Source: Morganella psychrotolerans (GTDB lineage Bacteria > Pseudomonadota > Gammaproteobacteria > Enterobacterales > Enterobacteriaceae). From it: a DNA stretch of 64,000 nucleotides. A program made the translations under genes and the position numbers. The stretch covers positions 124,001 through 188,000 of the forward strand of contig NZ_LZEX01000023.1 of assembly GCF_001676055.1 (NCBI RefSeq). Direction: 5' to 3'. Of this stretch, positions 37,542 to 47,012 are shown in pieces. Positions within the stretch are counted from its first letter, which is position 1. Every line of letters begins with the position of its first letter. The notes beneath the pieces were generated by a model that saw nothing but the letters and a program-made list of their open reading frames with translations, was not told where the DNA came from and did not search any database.

Positions 37542-39692
37542 ATGAACTCTAATCGCTTATTTAAGCACATTCCCTGGGTGATATTAGGGATAATAGGTGC
37601 TTTCTGTCTCGGTGTAGTTGCATTACGCCGCGGCGAGCACGTCAGTGCATTATGGATCATTGCTGCATCGGTATCAGTCTATCTGGTGGCTTACCGCTAC
37701 TACAGTCTGTATATCGCAACAAAGGTCATGAAACTCGATCCGACCCGGTCAACACCGGCGGTTATTAATAATGATGGTCTGAACTATGTTCCGACTAACC
37801 GTAACGTTCTGTTTGGTCACCACTTTGCCGCAATTGCCGGTGCGGGTCCGTTAGTCGGACCGGTACTTGCCGCGCAAATGGGTTATCTGCCGGGCACACT
37901 CTGGTTGCTGGCGGGTGTGGTGCTGGCGGGTGCGGTACAGGACTTTATGGTACTGTTTATCTCCTCACGCCGTAATGGTGCCTCTCTTGGTGAAATCATT
38001 AAAGAAGAGATGGGTACTGTTCCCGGAACGATTGCACTTTTCGGCTGCTTCCTCATCATGATCATCATCCTTGCGGTGCTGGCACTGATTGTGGTTAAAG
38101 CGCTGGCAGAAAGTCCGTGGGGTGTGTTTACGGTCGTATCCACCGTGCCGATTGCCCTGTTTATGGGGATCTACATGCGATACATCCGGCCGGGACGCAT
38201 TGGTGAAATCTCCGTTATGGGTGTGATTTTACTGATCGCTGCTATCTGGTTCGGTGGCGTGATCGCGGCTGACCCTTACTGGGGTCCGGCGCTGACGTTT
38301 AAAGATACCACAATCACCTATGCACTGATTGGCTATGCGTTTGTTTCCGCACTGCTGCCGGTCTGGCTGATTCTGGCACCGCGTGATTATCTGGCAACCT
38401 TCCTGAAAATTGGTGTTATCGTCGGTCTGGCTGTGGGTATTGTGATCCTGAATCCGGATCTGAAAATGCCTGCCATGACACAGTTTGTTGACGGTACGGG
38501 TCCGGTCTGGAAAGGGGCACTGTTCCCGTTCCTGTTTATTACCATTGCCTGTGGTGCTGTTTCCGGCTTCCACGCACTGATTGCATCCGGTACAACACCG
38601 AAATTGCTGGCCTGTGAAACCGATGCCCGCTATATCGGTTACGGCGCAATGCTGATGGAGTCCTTCGTGGCGATTATGGCACTGGTTGCCGCATCGATTA
38701 TCGAACCGGGTCTCTATTTTGCGATGAACACCCCGCCGGCAGCATTAGGTATCACCATGCCTGATCTGCATAATCTGGGAACCGCTGATGCACCGATGAT
38801 CATGGCTCAGCTGAAAGATGTTACCGTGCACGCCGCGGCAACGGTCAGTTCCTGGGGCTTTGTGATTACACCGGAAGAAATTTTGCAGACCGCAAAAGAT
38901 ATCGGTGAGCCGTCCGTTCTCAACCGTGCAGGTGGTGCGCCGACACTGGCTGTGGGTATCGCACATGTCTTCCACCAAATCATTCCTGCTGCCAATATGG
39001 GCTTCTGGTATCACTTCGGGATCCTGTTTGAAGCGATGTTTATCCTGACTGCGCTGGATGCAGGTACACGTTCCGGCCGCTTTATGTTGCAGGATCTGCT
39101 GGGTAACTTTGTTCCGTTCCTGAAAAAAACCGATTCTCTGGTTGCCGGTATCATAGGTACTGCGGGTTGTGTGGGTCTGTGGGGTTATCTGTTATACCAG
39201 GGCGTGGTTGATCCGCTGGGTGGTGTTAAGAGCTTGTGGCCGCTGTTCGGTATCTCCAACCAGATGCTCGCCGCTGTCGCGTTAGTCCTTGCCACTGTTG
39301 TTCTGATTAAGATGAAGCGCACCAAGTATATCTGGGTAACAACCATCCCTGCGGTGTGGTTACTTATTTGTACAACATGGGCGTTAGGTCTGAAATTATT
39401 CAGCGACAATCCGCAACTGGAAGGTTTCTTCTGGCTGGCGAATGAATATAAACGCCGTATCGCAGAAGGGGCGGATTTAACCCCTGAGCAGATTGCGAAC
39501 ATGCAGCACATCGTGGTGAATAACTACACCAACGCCGGTCTGAGTATCATCTTCCTGGTTGTTGTTTACAGCATCATTTTCTACGGTGTCCGCACCGCGA
39601 TGAATGCACGTAAAAACCCGGAACGCACAGACTGCGAAACACCGTATGTGGCAGTGCCGGAAGAAGGGATTAAAACCGTTTCTTCACACTGA
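37542..39692 (+). CDS. btsT: pyruvate transporter BtsT (CstA family)
   Basis: 716 residues, the length of E. coli BtsT/YjiY (CstA is 701). CstA-family multi-spanning protein with AAIAGAGPLVGPVLAAQMGY near residue 100 and SGFHALIASGTTPK around 345. The neighbour yjiA supports BtsT rather than CstA, because in E. coli btsT-yjiX-yjiA form an operon; yjiX is absent here. Proton-coupled pyruvate uptake across the inner membrane. An AAGG RBS precedes the ATG. A terminator lies between it and yjiA. Confidence 0.9.
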   Translation: MNSNRLFKHIPWVILGIIGAFCLGVVALRRGEHVSALWIIAASVSVYLVAYRYYSLYIATKVMKLDPTRSTPAVINNDGLNYVPTNRNVLFGHHFAAIAGAGPLVGPVLAAQMGYLPGTLWLLAGVVLAGAVQDFMVLFISSRRNGASLGEIIKEEMGTVPGTIALFGCFLIMIIILAVLALIVVKALAESPWGVFTVVSTVPIALFMGIYMRYIRPGRIGEISVMGVILLIAAIWFGGVIAADPYWGPALTFKDTTITYALIGYAFVSALLPVWLILAPRDYLATFLKIGVIVGLAVGIVILNPDLKMPAMTQFVDGTGPVWKGALFPFLFITIACGAVSGFHALIASGTTPKLLACETDARYIGYGAMLMESFVAIMALVAASIIEPGLYFAMNTPPAALGITMPDLHNLGTADAPMIMAQLKDVTVHAAATVSSWGFVITPEEILQTAKDIGEPSVLNRAGGAPTLAVGIAHVFHQIIPAANMGFWYHFGILFEAMFILTALDAGTRSGRFMLQDLLGNFVPFLKKTDSLVAGIIGTAGCVGLWGYLLYQGVVDPLGGVKSLWPLFGISNQMLAAVALVLATVVLIKMKRTKYIWVTTIPAVWLLICTTWALGLKLFSDNPQLEGFFWLANEYKRRIAEGADLTPEQIANMQHIVVNNYTNAGLSIIFLVVVYSIIFYGVRTAMNARKNPERTDCETPYVAVPEEGIKTVSSH

Positions 39693-39724
39693 TAACAGCT
39701 TGTTTTTCTGCTGAGCAGTCCCGT

Positions 39725-39768
39725 CCCCCGCATGATGTAAGTCACATTGTGCGGGGGATATTTTTTAT
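39725..39768 (+). terminator. terminator after btsT
   Basis: CCCCCGCA and TGCGGGGG pair around a 17-base loop, followed by ATATTTTTTAT. It separates btsT from yjiA. Confidence 0.8.
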
Positions 39769-39830
39769 CTGCGCTATTATTTGTTACCCTGATACTTTCT
39801 GTATTTTTGTCTGTCAGTAAGAAGGATCTG

Positions 39831-40793
39831 ATGATGCAACCTATTTCTGTGACTATCCTGACCGGTTTTCTGGGCGCCGGAAAAACCACTCTGCTAAGCC
39901 ATATTTTGCATGAAGATCACGGGCAAAAAATTGCAGTGATTGAAAATGAATTTGGTGAAGTGCCGATTGATAATGAAATTATCGGCGATCGCGCCACACA
40001 AATAAAAACCCTGAGTAATGGCTGTATCTGTTGCAGCCGCTCAGATGAACTGGAAGATGCACTGCTCGACCTGTGTGATAACCTGGATAAAGGTAACATT
40101 GACTTTGACCGCCTGGTGATTGAATGCACCGGTATGGCTGATCCGGGTCCGATTACACAAACTTTTTTCTCGAATGAAAAACTGTGCGAGCGTTATGTCC
40201 TGGACGGCATTATCACGCTGGTGGATGCGGTTCACGCACCGCAGCAACTGGATCAGTTTACTATCGCGCAGGCACAGATTGGCTATGCGGATCGCATTCT
40301 GCTGACCAAAACGGATATTGAGCCGGATAATGATGCGCTTATCACCCGCCTGCAGCGTATTAATGCCAAAGCACCAATTCATAAAGTGCTGAACGGTGAT
40401 ATCAGCCCGGAGCTGTTGTTTAATGTGGGGGGATTTATGCTGGATGACAATGTTACTGTCAGTCAGCCGGTATTCCGCTTTGCGCCTAAGCAGCAAAATG
40501 ATATTCAGTCACTGGTGATCACCATGGACAAGCCGGTTGAAATCAGTGCGATTTCCCGCGCGATGGAGACTCTGTTACTCAGTTATGCAGATAATTTACT
40601 GCGTTACAAAGGGCTGCTGTGGATTGAAAATGAGCCGCGCCGCTTATTATTCCAGGGCGTTCAGCGCCTGTACAGCGCGGATTTTGACCGCGAATGGCGG
40701 GAAAGTGATAACAAACAGAGCGTGCTGATTTTTATCGGTATGCAACTGCCGGAGCAGGAAATCCGCAATGCATTTGCGACCCTGACGGCGTAA
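39831..40793 (+). CDS. yjiA: COG0523 GTPase / metallochaperone-like YjiA
   Basis: 320 residues from MMQPISVTILTGFLGAGKTT, with AAGGA just upstream; the longer frame runs back into the btsT terminator and is not credible. Walker A GFLGAGKTT, the metal-binding CxCC in NGCICC, the switch region VIECTGMADPGP, and the GTP-specificity motif LTKTD are all present. C-terminal domain is typical of CobW/COG0523 proteins. Binds metal and GTP; the biological target is not settled. Same neighbour as in E. coli (btsT). Confidence 0.95.
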   Translation: MMQPISVTILTGFLGAGKTTLLSHILHEDHGQKIAVIENEFGEVPIDNEIIGDRATQIKTLSNGCICCSRSDELEDALLDLCDNLDKGNIDFDRLVIECTGMADPGPITQTFFSNEKLCERYVLDGIITLVDAVHAPQQLDQFTIAQAQIGYADRILLTKTDIEPDNDALITRLQRINAKAPIHKVLNGDISPELLFNVGGFMLDDNVTVSQPVFRFAPKQQNDIQSLVITMDKPVEISAISRAMETLLLSYADNLLRYKGLLWIENEPRRLLFQGVQRLYSADFDREWRESDNKQSVLIFIGMQLPEQEIRNAFATLTA

Positions 40794-40924
40794 TTTCAGT
40801 ATGTCCCCGGACTCTCCGGGGAAATACTGCCGGTTGTCTGTGAATAAGCATAAATATTGGTCGCGGAATGTTAATTCTTGTTTTTTGATATGGCATAAAG
40901 GATAATTTTTATCATCGGGATAAA

Positions 40925-41930
40925 ATGATGATATATGAGTGGGAAATGGAAAGCACAGTAATCTGTTATTATAAAAAAGATAAATTATCAGCGTGTGAAT
41001 ATAATGAACCTGAATTATTAGGAAGAGAAGTTTATGAGGATATTAATGAATTTGTTTTACCTATAAACCGTAAAAACACACCATTCTTTATTACCAAGAA
41101 ATTTTCAAACCAAGAAAACACCCGCTGGAAAGTAGAGTATGTTGTTGGTTCTGTTTCTCAAAAAGGAATGTATGAAATTTTCCTCTCTGAAAAAAATATT
41201 GATACTGATATTTATTTAAATCAAACAGCTAAAAAAGTAAAAAAGGTCTTCTGGGGAATAGTTAAAAAGGGTGCTATTGTTATTGTTGAATTTGGGCATA
41301 TATATCAATTAACAAACCGGTCAGGAGAAATTCAAAACACGTATTCCTACCCATGCTATCATCAGAATGGCGAGATGCATAAAAGAAGGCCAGCCATCGT
41401 GGTCAGTGCGGACAAACATGGTGTGAAAATAGTTCCTGTTACGTCACAAAAACCAGATTCCTATCCCGTTAATAAGTCAGTGTTTAAATTGGAAGAAAGT
41501 TCGGTTGAATTTATTTCTGATTTTTCAAAAGATAAAGAAAGTTATGTCTTATGTGAAATGATTCAGACTGTTTCTCCGGCCAGGATTTTACCTCCCAATG
41601 CAAAAAATCGCAGCTCTCATAAATTTTTCAGAGATGAACATTATACCAGAAGAATAATAAGATCCGATGTATGGAAACTTGAAGAGGCGTTACTACCGTC
41701 CATCGGTCTGCCTGATTTACGAAAGGACTATACTGATAATAAAAAAAGAATAGATAGTTTAGAGTCAGATAATAAAATATCAGAAGAAAAGTTAAGGCAA
41801 TGTCATTTGGAAAATCATGAAATTAATAAAAAAACTGCATATATTAAAACAGCTATATATGATTGCCGGTGATAATTTATCGGAAGTCACGATTGATCGA
41901 GAAATTAATGAGTATTTAAGTATTGACTAG
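40925..41930 (+). CDS. PemK/MazF-like toxin-fold protein, apparent 3' frameshift
   Basis: The uninterrupted frame ends at 41872 (315 residues). Residues ~1-105 are unrecognised. Residues ~115-235 carry a PemK/MazF-like core: GAIVIVEFGHIYQ, KRRPAIVVSADK, IVPVTSQKPDSYPV and EMIQTVSPARI. A coiled-coil tail follows. At an A7 run (41828-41834) a one-base change restores a more protein-like end, KKLHILKQLYMIAGDNLSEV, which continues to a stop at 41930. The strongly AT-rich composition suggests acquisition by transfer. No antitoxin gene lies upstream. Much longer than ordinary MazF (~110 residues), so activity as an RNase is uncertain. Confidence 0.65.
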
Positions 41931-42033
41931 CTACCCCGGCTATGTTGTAATTTATTCACTAGGTACGGATCAAGAGACTGTCCTCTCCGTATGACGCTGA
42001 AAAATGCATGCAGACGAACATAATAATACTGAC

Positions 42034-42063
42034 AAAAAAACCACCTTCAGGGTGGTTTTTTTG
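42034..42063 (+). terminator. terminator after the PemK-like gene
   Basis: AAAAAACCACC-TTCA-GGGTGGTTTTTTT, a strong intrinsic terminator. Confidence 0.85.
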
Positions 42064-42147
42064 TCGGCCCTGTTCAAAGAGGATAACAGATAGCTCCGAT
42101 AGAAACCGGTGTTTGAGTTGTTCGTCATGGGGATTATTAACGTCATG

Positions 42148-42172
42148 AAAAAACCGGCCGTTACAGCCGGTT
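42148..42172 (-). terminator. terminator of cyuA
   Basis: On the minus strand AACCGGC and GGCCGGTT pair and are followed by TTTTTC. It lies 40 bp past the cyuA stop. Confidence 0.75.
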
Positions 42173-42211
42173 AAGGAAAGGGGGCTTCCTCAAAAGCTAA
42201 ACCCGGGAAAA

Positions 42212-43519
42212 TCAGACTGATTTTGCCTTGTTTGCCATGATTTCAATAATCTGCACATCTGTGTGCTGCATTGAGAGGCTTGCCAGAGCGCATAAGTTGG
42301 CGATAGAGCCGTCCACATCGGCACACACAATACCGTCGTTACCACCGACACACTGCTTATCCATTGCCATCAGTACCGCTTTGTAGGCGGCACTCACGCC
42401 GCTGGAGACTTTCATGGCACAGCTGTTGGATGCACCATCGCAGATAATCCCGCTGATATCACCGATCATACTGCTGATTGCCATCGCAACCGGCTCATAT
42501 TTTCCTTCAAATAACCAGGCGATACCGGCTGCCGCACCCATTGAGGCGGTTGTTGCTGCGCATAACGCAGAAAGTGGCGGAAACTGGCTGTGAATATAGA
42601 TAGCCATCAGATGTGACAATGTCAGTGCGCGGATAAGCTGCTCTTCATCGGCCTGTAAATACTCAGCGACGACAACCACCGGCTGTGTGGCGGCAATACC
42701 CTGATTGCCGGAGCCTGAGTTGCTCATTGCAGGCAGTTGTGCGCCGCCCATGCGTGCGTCAGAGGCTGATGAGGTGCGGATCATAATATCGGACAGTAAA
42801 TCTTTTGCCAGCAGCCCGCGGTTGCGTTGTTTTTCCAGCGTACGCCCGATTTGTAATCCGTACGGGTTTGTCATGCCTTCGCGGGCGAGGGCGTCATTCA
42901 GCTCAGCCGCCTCACGCATAAAATTGAGCATTGAGACGGGGGCTTGTGTGGCGAAATCATAGATATCCTGCGCACAGGCACCGGCAAACGGATTATCACC
43001 GCCGCCCTGATGAGCAACAGCATCATCCTGATAAACTACCTTGCCATTGTGACTGATTTCAGTGACGTGGGTGTGATCGCCGCAAATAATAGCAGTTGCC
43101 TGCTCGTCGCCGCTGTATACGGTTGCTTCGGAATAGAGTACATGGTTGCAGGGCGCTTTGATTTCCACAGATACAGCGCCGGATGCAAGAAAGGCTTTTC
43201 CTGCCGCAATATCATCTTGTGTCACGCCGCACAGAACATTGAGACCGGCATCCGGCTGACCGCCGATAGCTCCGAGGGCTGCGGCAACGGGTAAGCCGGT
43301 CATGCCTGTTCCCGGAACCGTTACGCCCAATCCGTTTTTCATCAGATTAGGTGAAACAAAGCAGCGGATTTGTGTTGGTGCGCCGCTCAGACAGGCGGCT
43401 GCTTTTGCCGCCGCCAGTGCCAGTGAAATGGGTTCGGTGCAACCGGTTGCCGGTTTCACTGACTGACGCAGTACCGTAACAAAATTATTCCATCGGGAAG
43501 GGGTGTGGTGTGTTGCCAT
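42212..43519 (-). CDS. cyuA: L-cysteine desulfidase (UPF0597/YhaM family)
   Basis: 435 residues. Cys residues at C27 (ATGCTEP), C320 (SALCAATT), C360 and C367 ([13 protein letters not shown]) have the spacing expected for the [4Fe-4S] cluster of L-cysteine desulfidases. The enzyme breaks L-cysteine into pyruvate, ammonia and sulfide, mainly under anaerobic conditions. E. coli CyuA has 436 residues. Its usual transporter partner CyuP is not next to it here. A perfect 11-bp inverted repeat lies 92-116 bp upstream of the start. Cytoplasmic. Confidence 0.9.
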   Translation of the reverse strand: MATHHTPSRWNNFVTVLRQSVKPATGCTEPISLALAAAKAAACLSGAPTQIRCFVSPNLMKNGLGVTVPGTGMTGLPVAAALGAIGGQPDAGLNVLCGVTQDDIAAGKAFLASGAVSVEIKAPCNHVLYSEATVYSGDEQATAIICGDHTHVTEISHNGKVVYQDDAVAHQGGGDNPFAGACAQDIYDFATQAPVSMLNFMREAAELNDALAREGMTNPYGLQIGRTLEKQRNRGLLAKDLLSDIMIRTSSASDARMGGAQLPAMSNSGSGNQGIAATQPVVVVAEYLQADEEQLIRALTLSHLMAIYIHSQFPPLSALCAATTASMGAAAGIAWLFEGKYEPVAMAISSMIGDISGIICDGASNSCAMKVSSGVSAAYKAVLMAMDKQCVGGNDGIVCADVDGSIANLCALASLSMQHTDVQIIEIMANKAKSV

Positions 43520-43610
43520 TTTTCAGCCTCAGTACGCTAATCCGTTATGCTGCACAGTGTAACGAAAGGGAAGCAGAAAAATCCTTTCAAAGTTCAGGGG
43601 TATTTTCAGA

Positions 43611-43635
43611 ATCCGGAGAAAATCTTTCTCCGGAT
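43611..43635. promoter_or_regulatory. inverted repeat upstream of cyuA
   Basis: ATCCGGAGAAA and TTTCTCCGGAT, 11-bp perfect arms with a 3-base spacer and no T-run on either side. Either an operator or a leader hairpin. Confidence 0.4.
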
Positions 43636-43953
43636 AATAAAAAATAGGGTAAAAAGGGACAAAGGGAGCAATAAATCAGACTACAGCTAAAAGAGATAAA
43701 CCGGCTATGCTAATTATTTGATTTAAAAGAACTAATGAATGTGATCGGCCGGCATTTGGTTATGCGAAAAATAAAAAGTGTGATATTCCCCCGTGATGCT
43801 CATCACGAATAGCTATGAATTGAAGCCTGTTTTGGAATATATAACTGTATTTGTATTTATTTATGAGCTGTTTTGGTGTTATTGACTGATAATCTGTTTT
43901 TTAAATGACACTGTCCTCAACAGATTACCGGAGGGGCTTACCATAAAAATAAA

Positions 43954-43976
43954 GCAGGACAGCGCCGGGCTGTCCC
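43954..43976 (-). terminator. terminator of the pepT/dcuC-like operon
   Basis: On the minus strand GGACAGC and GCTGTCC pair around CCGGC-type loop bases, followed by TGCTTTATTTTTAT. Confidence 0.7.
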
Positions 43977-43984
43977 GCCAATAC

Positions 43985-45355
43985 TCAATAGAAAAGACCG
44001 ATAATCGTGCTGTGAATAACAAACCCGACCATCAGCGGGACGGCTGTGCGTTTGACGACATCAAACGGCTGGAGTTTTGCACCGCTGGACACGGCAATAA
44101 TGACACCGGCAACCGGAGACATACCCCGCCCCATATGTGATGCCTGCTGCATTGGCAGGATCATCGCAATCGCACTTGCACCCATGCTGTGTGCGATTTG
44201 CGGAATGAGTTCAACAAAGGCGAGGAATGGTGCATTACCGGAACCCATAATAATAGCGGCAGCCAGGGTGATCAGCGCAAATACCAGCGCCATGGCAAAT
44301 GGCGGTAAACCGACGGATTCCGCCATCACAATCAGGTGATCAATCGCTCCGCTGACTTTGATACCATGGGCAAATACCCCGGCGGCAACCAGCAGCCCGA
44401 CAACATTACTGAATGCATGCCCCATCCCGTTAAGGAAATGCTGGAATCCGTTACAGACCGCTTTGAAATTACGCACCCTCAGTGTTTCAACCACCATACA
44501 AATGGCCATCGCAATCAGAACGATTGTTACCACGTCAAGATGAATACCTTCAAAAAACAGGTTTGATGTTCCCACCGCCATGATAATCGGCAGCATCGGC
44601 AGCAGGGCGTAATATCCCGGCACGCCTTTGGTTTTTTCCTTCTCATGAGCAATAACGGATTTACCGATTTCAGGAATAAATCCCTGTTTCCGGTCACAGT
44701 GGCGCTGCCAGAAGATATGAGTGATCCCGACAGCCAGAACGGTGGCGAGAGCAGCAGGACCCTGATAATAAAGCACATAGTCAACGACTGACATATCCAC
44801 GGCTTTTGCCCCGCGGATGGCATCAATCGCGGTCGGGGTATAGGCCACACCCAGTGACGTGGCGATAACCCCGGCAGCAGATGCCGGTGATAAACCGAGC
44901 CCGATCATAATCGGGAACATGGTGCCCATCAGCAGAACGGCAAGCCCGGTCGCTGACGGAATAGCCAGTTGCAGAATACTGGCGAGAAGGAAGGAGAAAA
45001 ACAGCAGAACATACGGTGAACGCATGTTTTTCAGTGGTTTAGTGGCAACATTAACCACCGCTTCATTGGCACCGATATGATCCATATAGTGGGCAAAGCC
45101 CATCAGCGCCATGATCATCAGACCAAGATCGGCGGCGCGGCTGCTGAAGAGATCACGCATCACTTCAAACGGATCAAGCCAGGTTATCCCGGTAGAGGCA
45201 AGGTTTTTCGGCAAAATAGAGCCCCAGCCGAAAATCAGGGTGCAGCTCATCAGCGCCAGACCAGCGATAAACAGCACCGGTTCTGCTTTGTAGCCCCTGA
45301 GGATAAAACGGGCAACAAGGATAACGACGACAAGAACAGTCAGGATAGAGAACAT
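43985..45355 (-). CDS. DcuC-family C4-dicarboxylate (or related anion) transporter
   Basis: 456 residues, about twelve hydrophobic segments. DcuC-family segments include LGLMIMALMGFAHYMDHIGAN, then IPSATGLAVLLMGTMFPIM and the C-terminal ASHMGRGMSPVAGVIIAVS. In E. coli, DcuC exports succinate anaerobically; here the gene begins 2 bp after pepT, so it is translationally coupled to a peptidase and may instead carry amino acid or peptide breakdown products. The substrate is not determined by sequence. Confidence 0.82.
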   Translation of the reverse strand: MFSILTVLVVVILVARFILRGYKAEPVLFIAGLALMSCTLIFGWGSILPKNLASTGITWLDPFEVMRDLFSSRAADLGLMIMALMGFAHYMDHIGANEAVVNVATKPLKNMRSPYVLLFFSFLLASILQLAIPSATGLAVLLMGTMFPIMIGLGLSPASAAGVIATSLGVAYTPTAIDAIRGAKAVDMSVVDYVLYYQGPAALATVLAVGITHIFWQRHCDRKQGFIPEIGKSVIAHEKEKTKGVPGYYALLPMLPIIMAVGTSNLFFEGIHLDVVTIVLIAMAICMVVETLRVRNFKAVCNGFQHFLNGMGHAFSNVVGLLVAAGVFAHGIKVSGAIDHLIVMAESVGLPPFAMALVFALITLAAAIIMGSGNAPFLAFVELIPQIAHSMGASAIAMILPMQQASHMGRGMSPVAGVIIAVSSGAKLQPFDVVKRTAVPLMVGFVIHSTIIGLFY

Positions 45356-45357
45356 AC

Positions 45358-46605
45358 TCAGACCCCCGGTTTAAAGCGGGAAGCTGTCAGTGTCACGACG
45401 TTTTTCAGCACATCGCTTGCGGCATACAGGGATTTTACCGGCAGATATTCATAAATTGAATGGAAGTTATGGGCGCCGGTGAAGATATTCGGACACGGCA
45501 GGCCATTTTGTGACAGCGCCGCACCATCGTAACCACCGCGCATCGGGATCACTTTCGGCTCAATACCGCAGGCGCGGTAAGCGGCTTTGGCAATATCGAC
45601 AGGATAGCCATTTTCACCTTGCAGACTGTTGAATACATTGGAGTAACGGTCAGCCAGCGAAATTGCCACACTGCCTTCCCCCCAGAGTGCATCACACTGC
45701 TCCGCTAACTGTTTCAGGAAGGCCATCCGGCTCTGATAACCGGTTTCGGTAAAGTCACGCATATCCATTTTCAGCACGGTACGCGCACTGTTTCCGGATA
45801 GTTGTTTTACCCAGTAATACCCCTCACGCCCTTCGGTATACTCAGGTGCTTCACCGCCCGGCAGCATAGCAATAAATTTATGCGCCATCAGCAGTGAGTT
45901 CTTCAGTTTGCCTTTTGCGGACATCGGGTGTGCGGACTTTCCGGTGAAAACGATTTCAGCATCACCGGCATTCCAGTTTTCATACACCAGTTCGCCGATA
46001 CCGCAGCAATCGAGGGTATACGCAAAATCGGCACCGAACTCTTTAACATCAAACACTTTCGCACCGCGCAGACCTTGTTCTTCATCCGGAACAAAGCCGA
46101 CTTTTACTGTACCGTGTTTGATTTGCGGGTTTTGTTTAAAGTATTGCAGCATGTCCATAATAGACGCAATGGCGGCTTTATCATCGGCACCAAGCAGGCT
46201 GGTGCCGTCGGTCACAATAATATCGTCACCCAGATAATCCGCCAGTTCCGGGAATTCACTTTTGCGCAGATAAATCCCCAGCTCTTTATTCATACAGATG
46301 TCATCACCGGTATACGGCAAAATTTGTGCATGTGTATCATTGGTTTGTTCTGCACTGGTATCCAGATGCCCGAAAAAGGCGACCGCAGGCACGTCATAAT
46401 CCAGATTTGACGGCAGTGTTGCAGTGACGATGGCGGTATCACGCAGTTTGATGTCAGTGAGTCCCAGTGCTTCCAGCTCCTGCACCAGCTGTTTTGCCAG
46501 TACACGCTGGCCTTCAGAAGACGGCATAATACCCGCCGCGCCTTTTTCCCTGTCTGTCGTTGTATTAATTTTTGTGTAGGCAATAAAGCGGTCAACGATA
46601 TTCAT
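45358..46605 (-). CDS. pepT: peptidase T (tripeptide aminopeptidase)
   Basis: 415 residues, M20B family. Zinc ligands and catalytic residues appear as FFGHLDTSAEQ (His), GTSLLGADDKAAIA (bridging Asp), DEEQGLRG (catalytic Glu), and GAHNFHSIYEYLPV near the end. The substrate-side motif RGGYDGAALS is typical of PepT. It removes N-terminal residues from tripeptides in the cytoplasm; known to be induced anaerobically in Salmonella. First gene of a two-gene unit with the DcuC-family transporter. Confidence 0.95.
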   Translation of the reverse strand: MNIVDRFIAYTKINTTTDREKGAAGIMPSSEGQRVLAKQLVQELEALGLTDIKLRDTAIVTATLPSNLDYDVPAVAFFGHLDTSAEQTNDTHAQILPYTGDDICMNKELGIYLRKSEFPELADYLGDDIIVTDGTSLLGADDKAAIASIMDMLQYFKQNPQIKHGTVKVGFVPDEEQGLRGAKVFDVKEFGADFAYTLDCCGIGELVYENWNAGDAEIVFTGKSAHPMSAKGKLKNSLLMAHKFIAMLPGGEAPEYTEGREGYYWVKQLSGNSARTVLKMDMRDFTETGYQSRMAFLKQLAEQCDALWGEGSVAISLADRYSNVFNSLQGENGYPVDIAKAAYRACGIEPKVIPMRGGYDGAALSQNGLPCPNIFTGAHNFHSIYEYLPVKSLYAASDVLKNVVTLTASRFKPGV

Positions 46606-47012
46606 TATTGGTATTCTCCGGCTGCGTAATGTGTGTGTTTTTGTTTATTTTATTGATGTATTTAATTGGGCAATTTTTATATGCCTCTTATTGTTTAACA
46701 CATATTTCACCGGTTCGGATATCCGACCTGTTTATTTTTTCACAATTTGTTCACGGAGATGTGTTTTATCAAATATAAGTAAGTAATATTGCACTTAATA
46801 ATGAGGAAGGGAGCGTGGAATTGTTTTAATTTGTTGATATTTAGTTTGTTATTTATTTTTTTGTTTTTGTTATGATTGCTGATTTGTTATTAATATTTAT
46901 TTTTCGGAATGTTTGCTGCGTGATTCCGGGAAGGGCAGAATAAACAGAGGGAAAGCGGGGGAATATTCCCCTCCGGGTTAGTATAAACCGGAAGGGAAAA
47001 TAACGGAGCCGA
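46606..47012. other. intergenic region between pepT and the MATE gene
   Basis: About 400 bp, AT-rich. It contains the pepT promoter region and, near 46958-46971, the palindrome GGGGAATATTCCCC, which may belong to a 3' hairpin of the MATE transcript. No supported gene. Confidence 0.45.
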
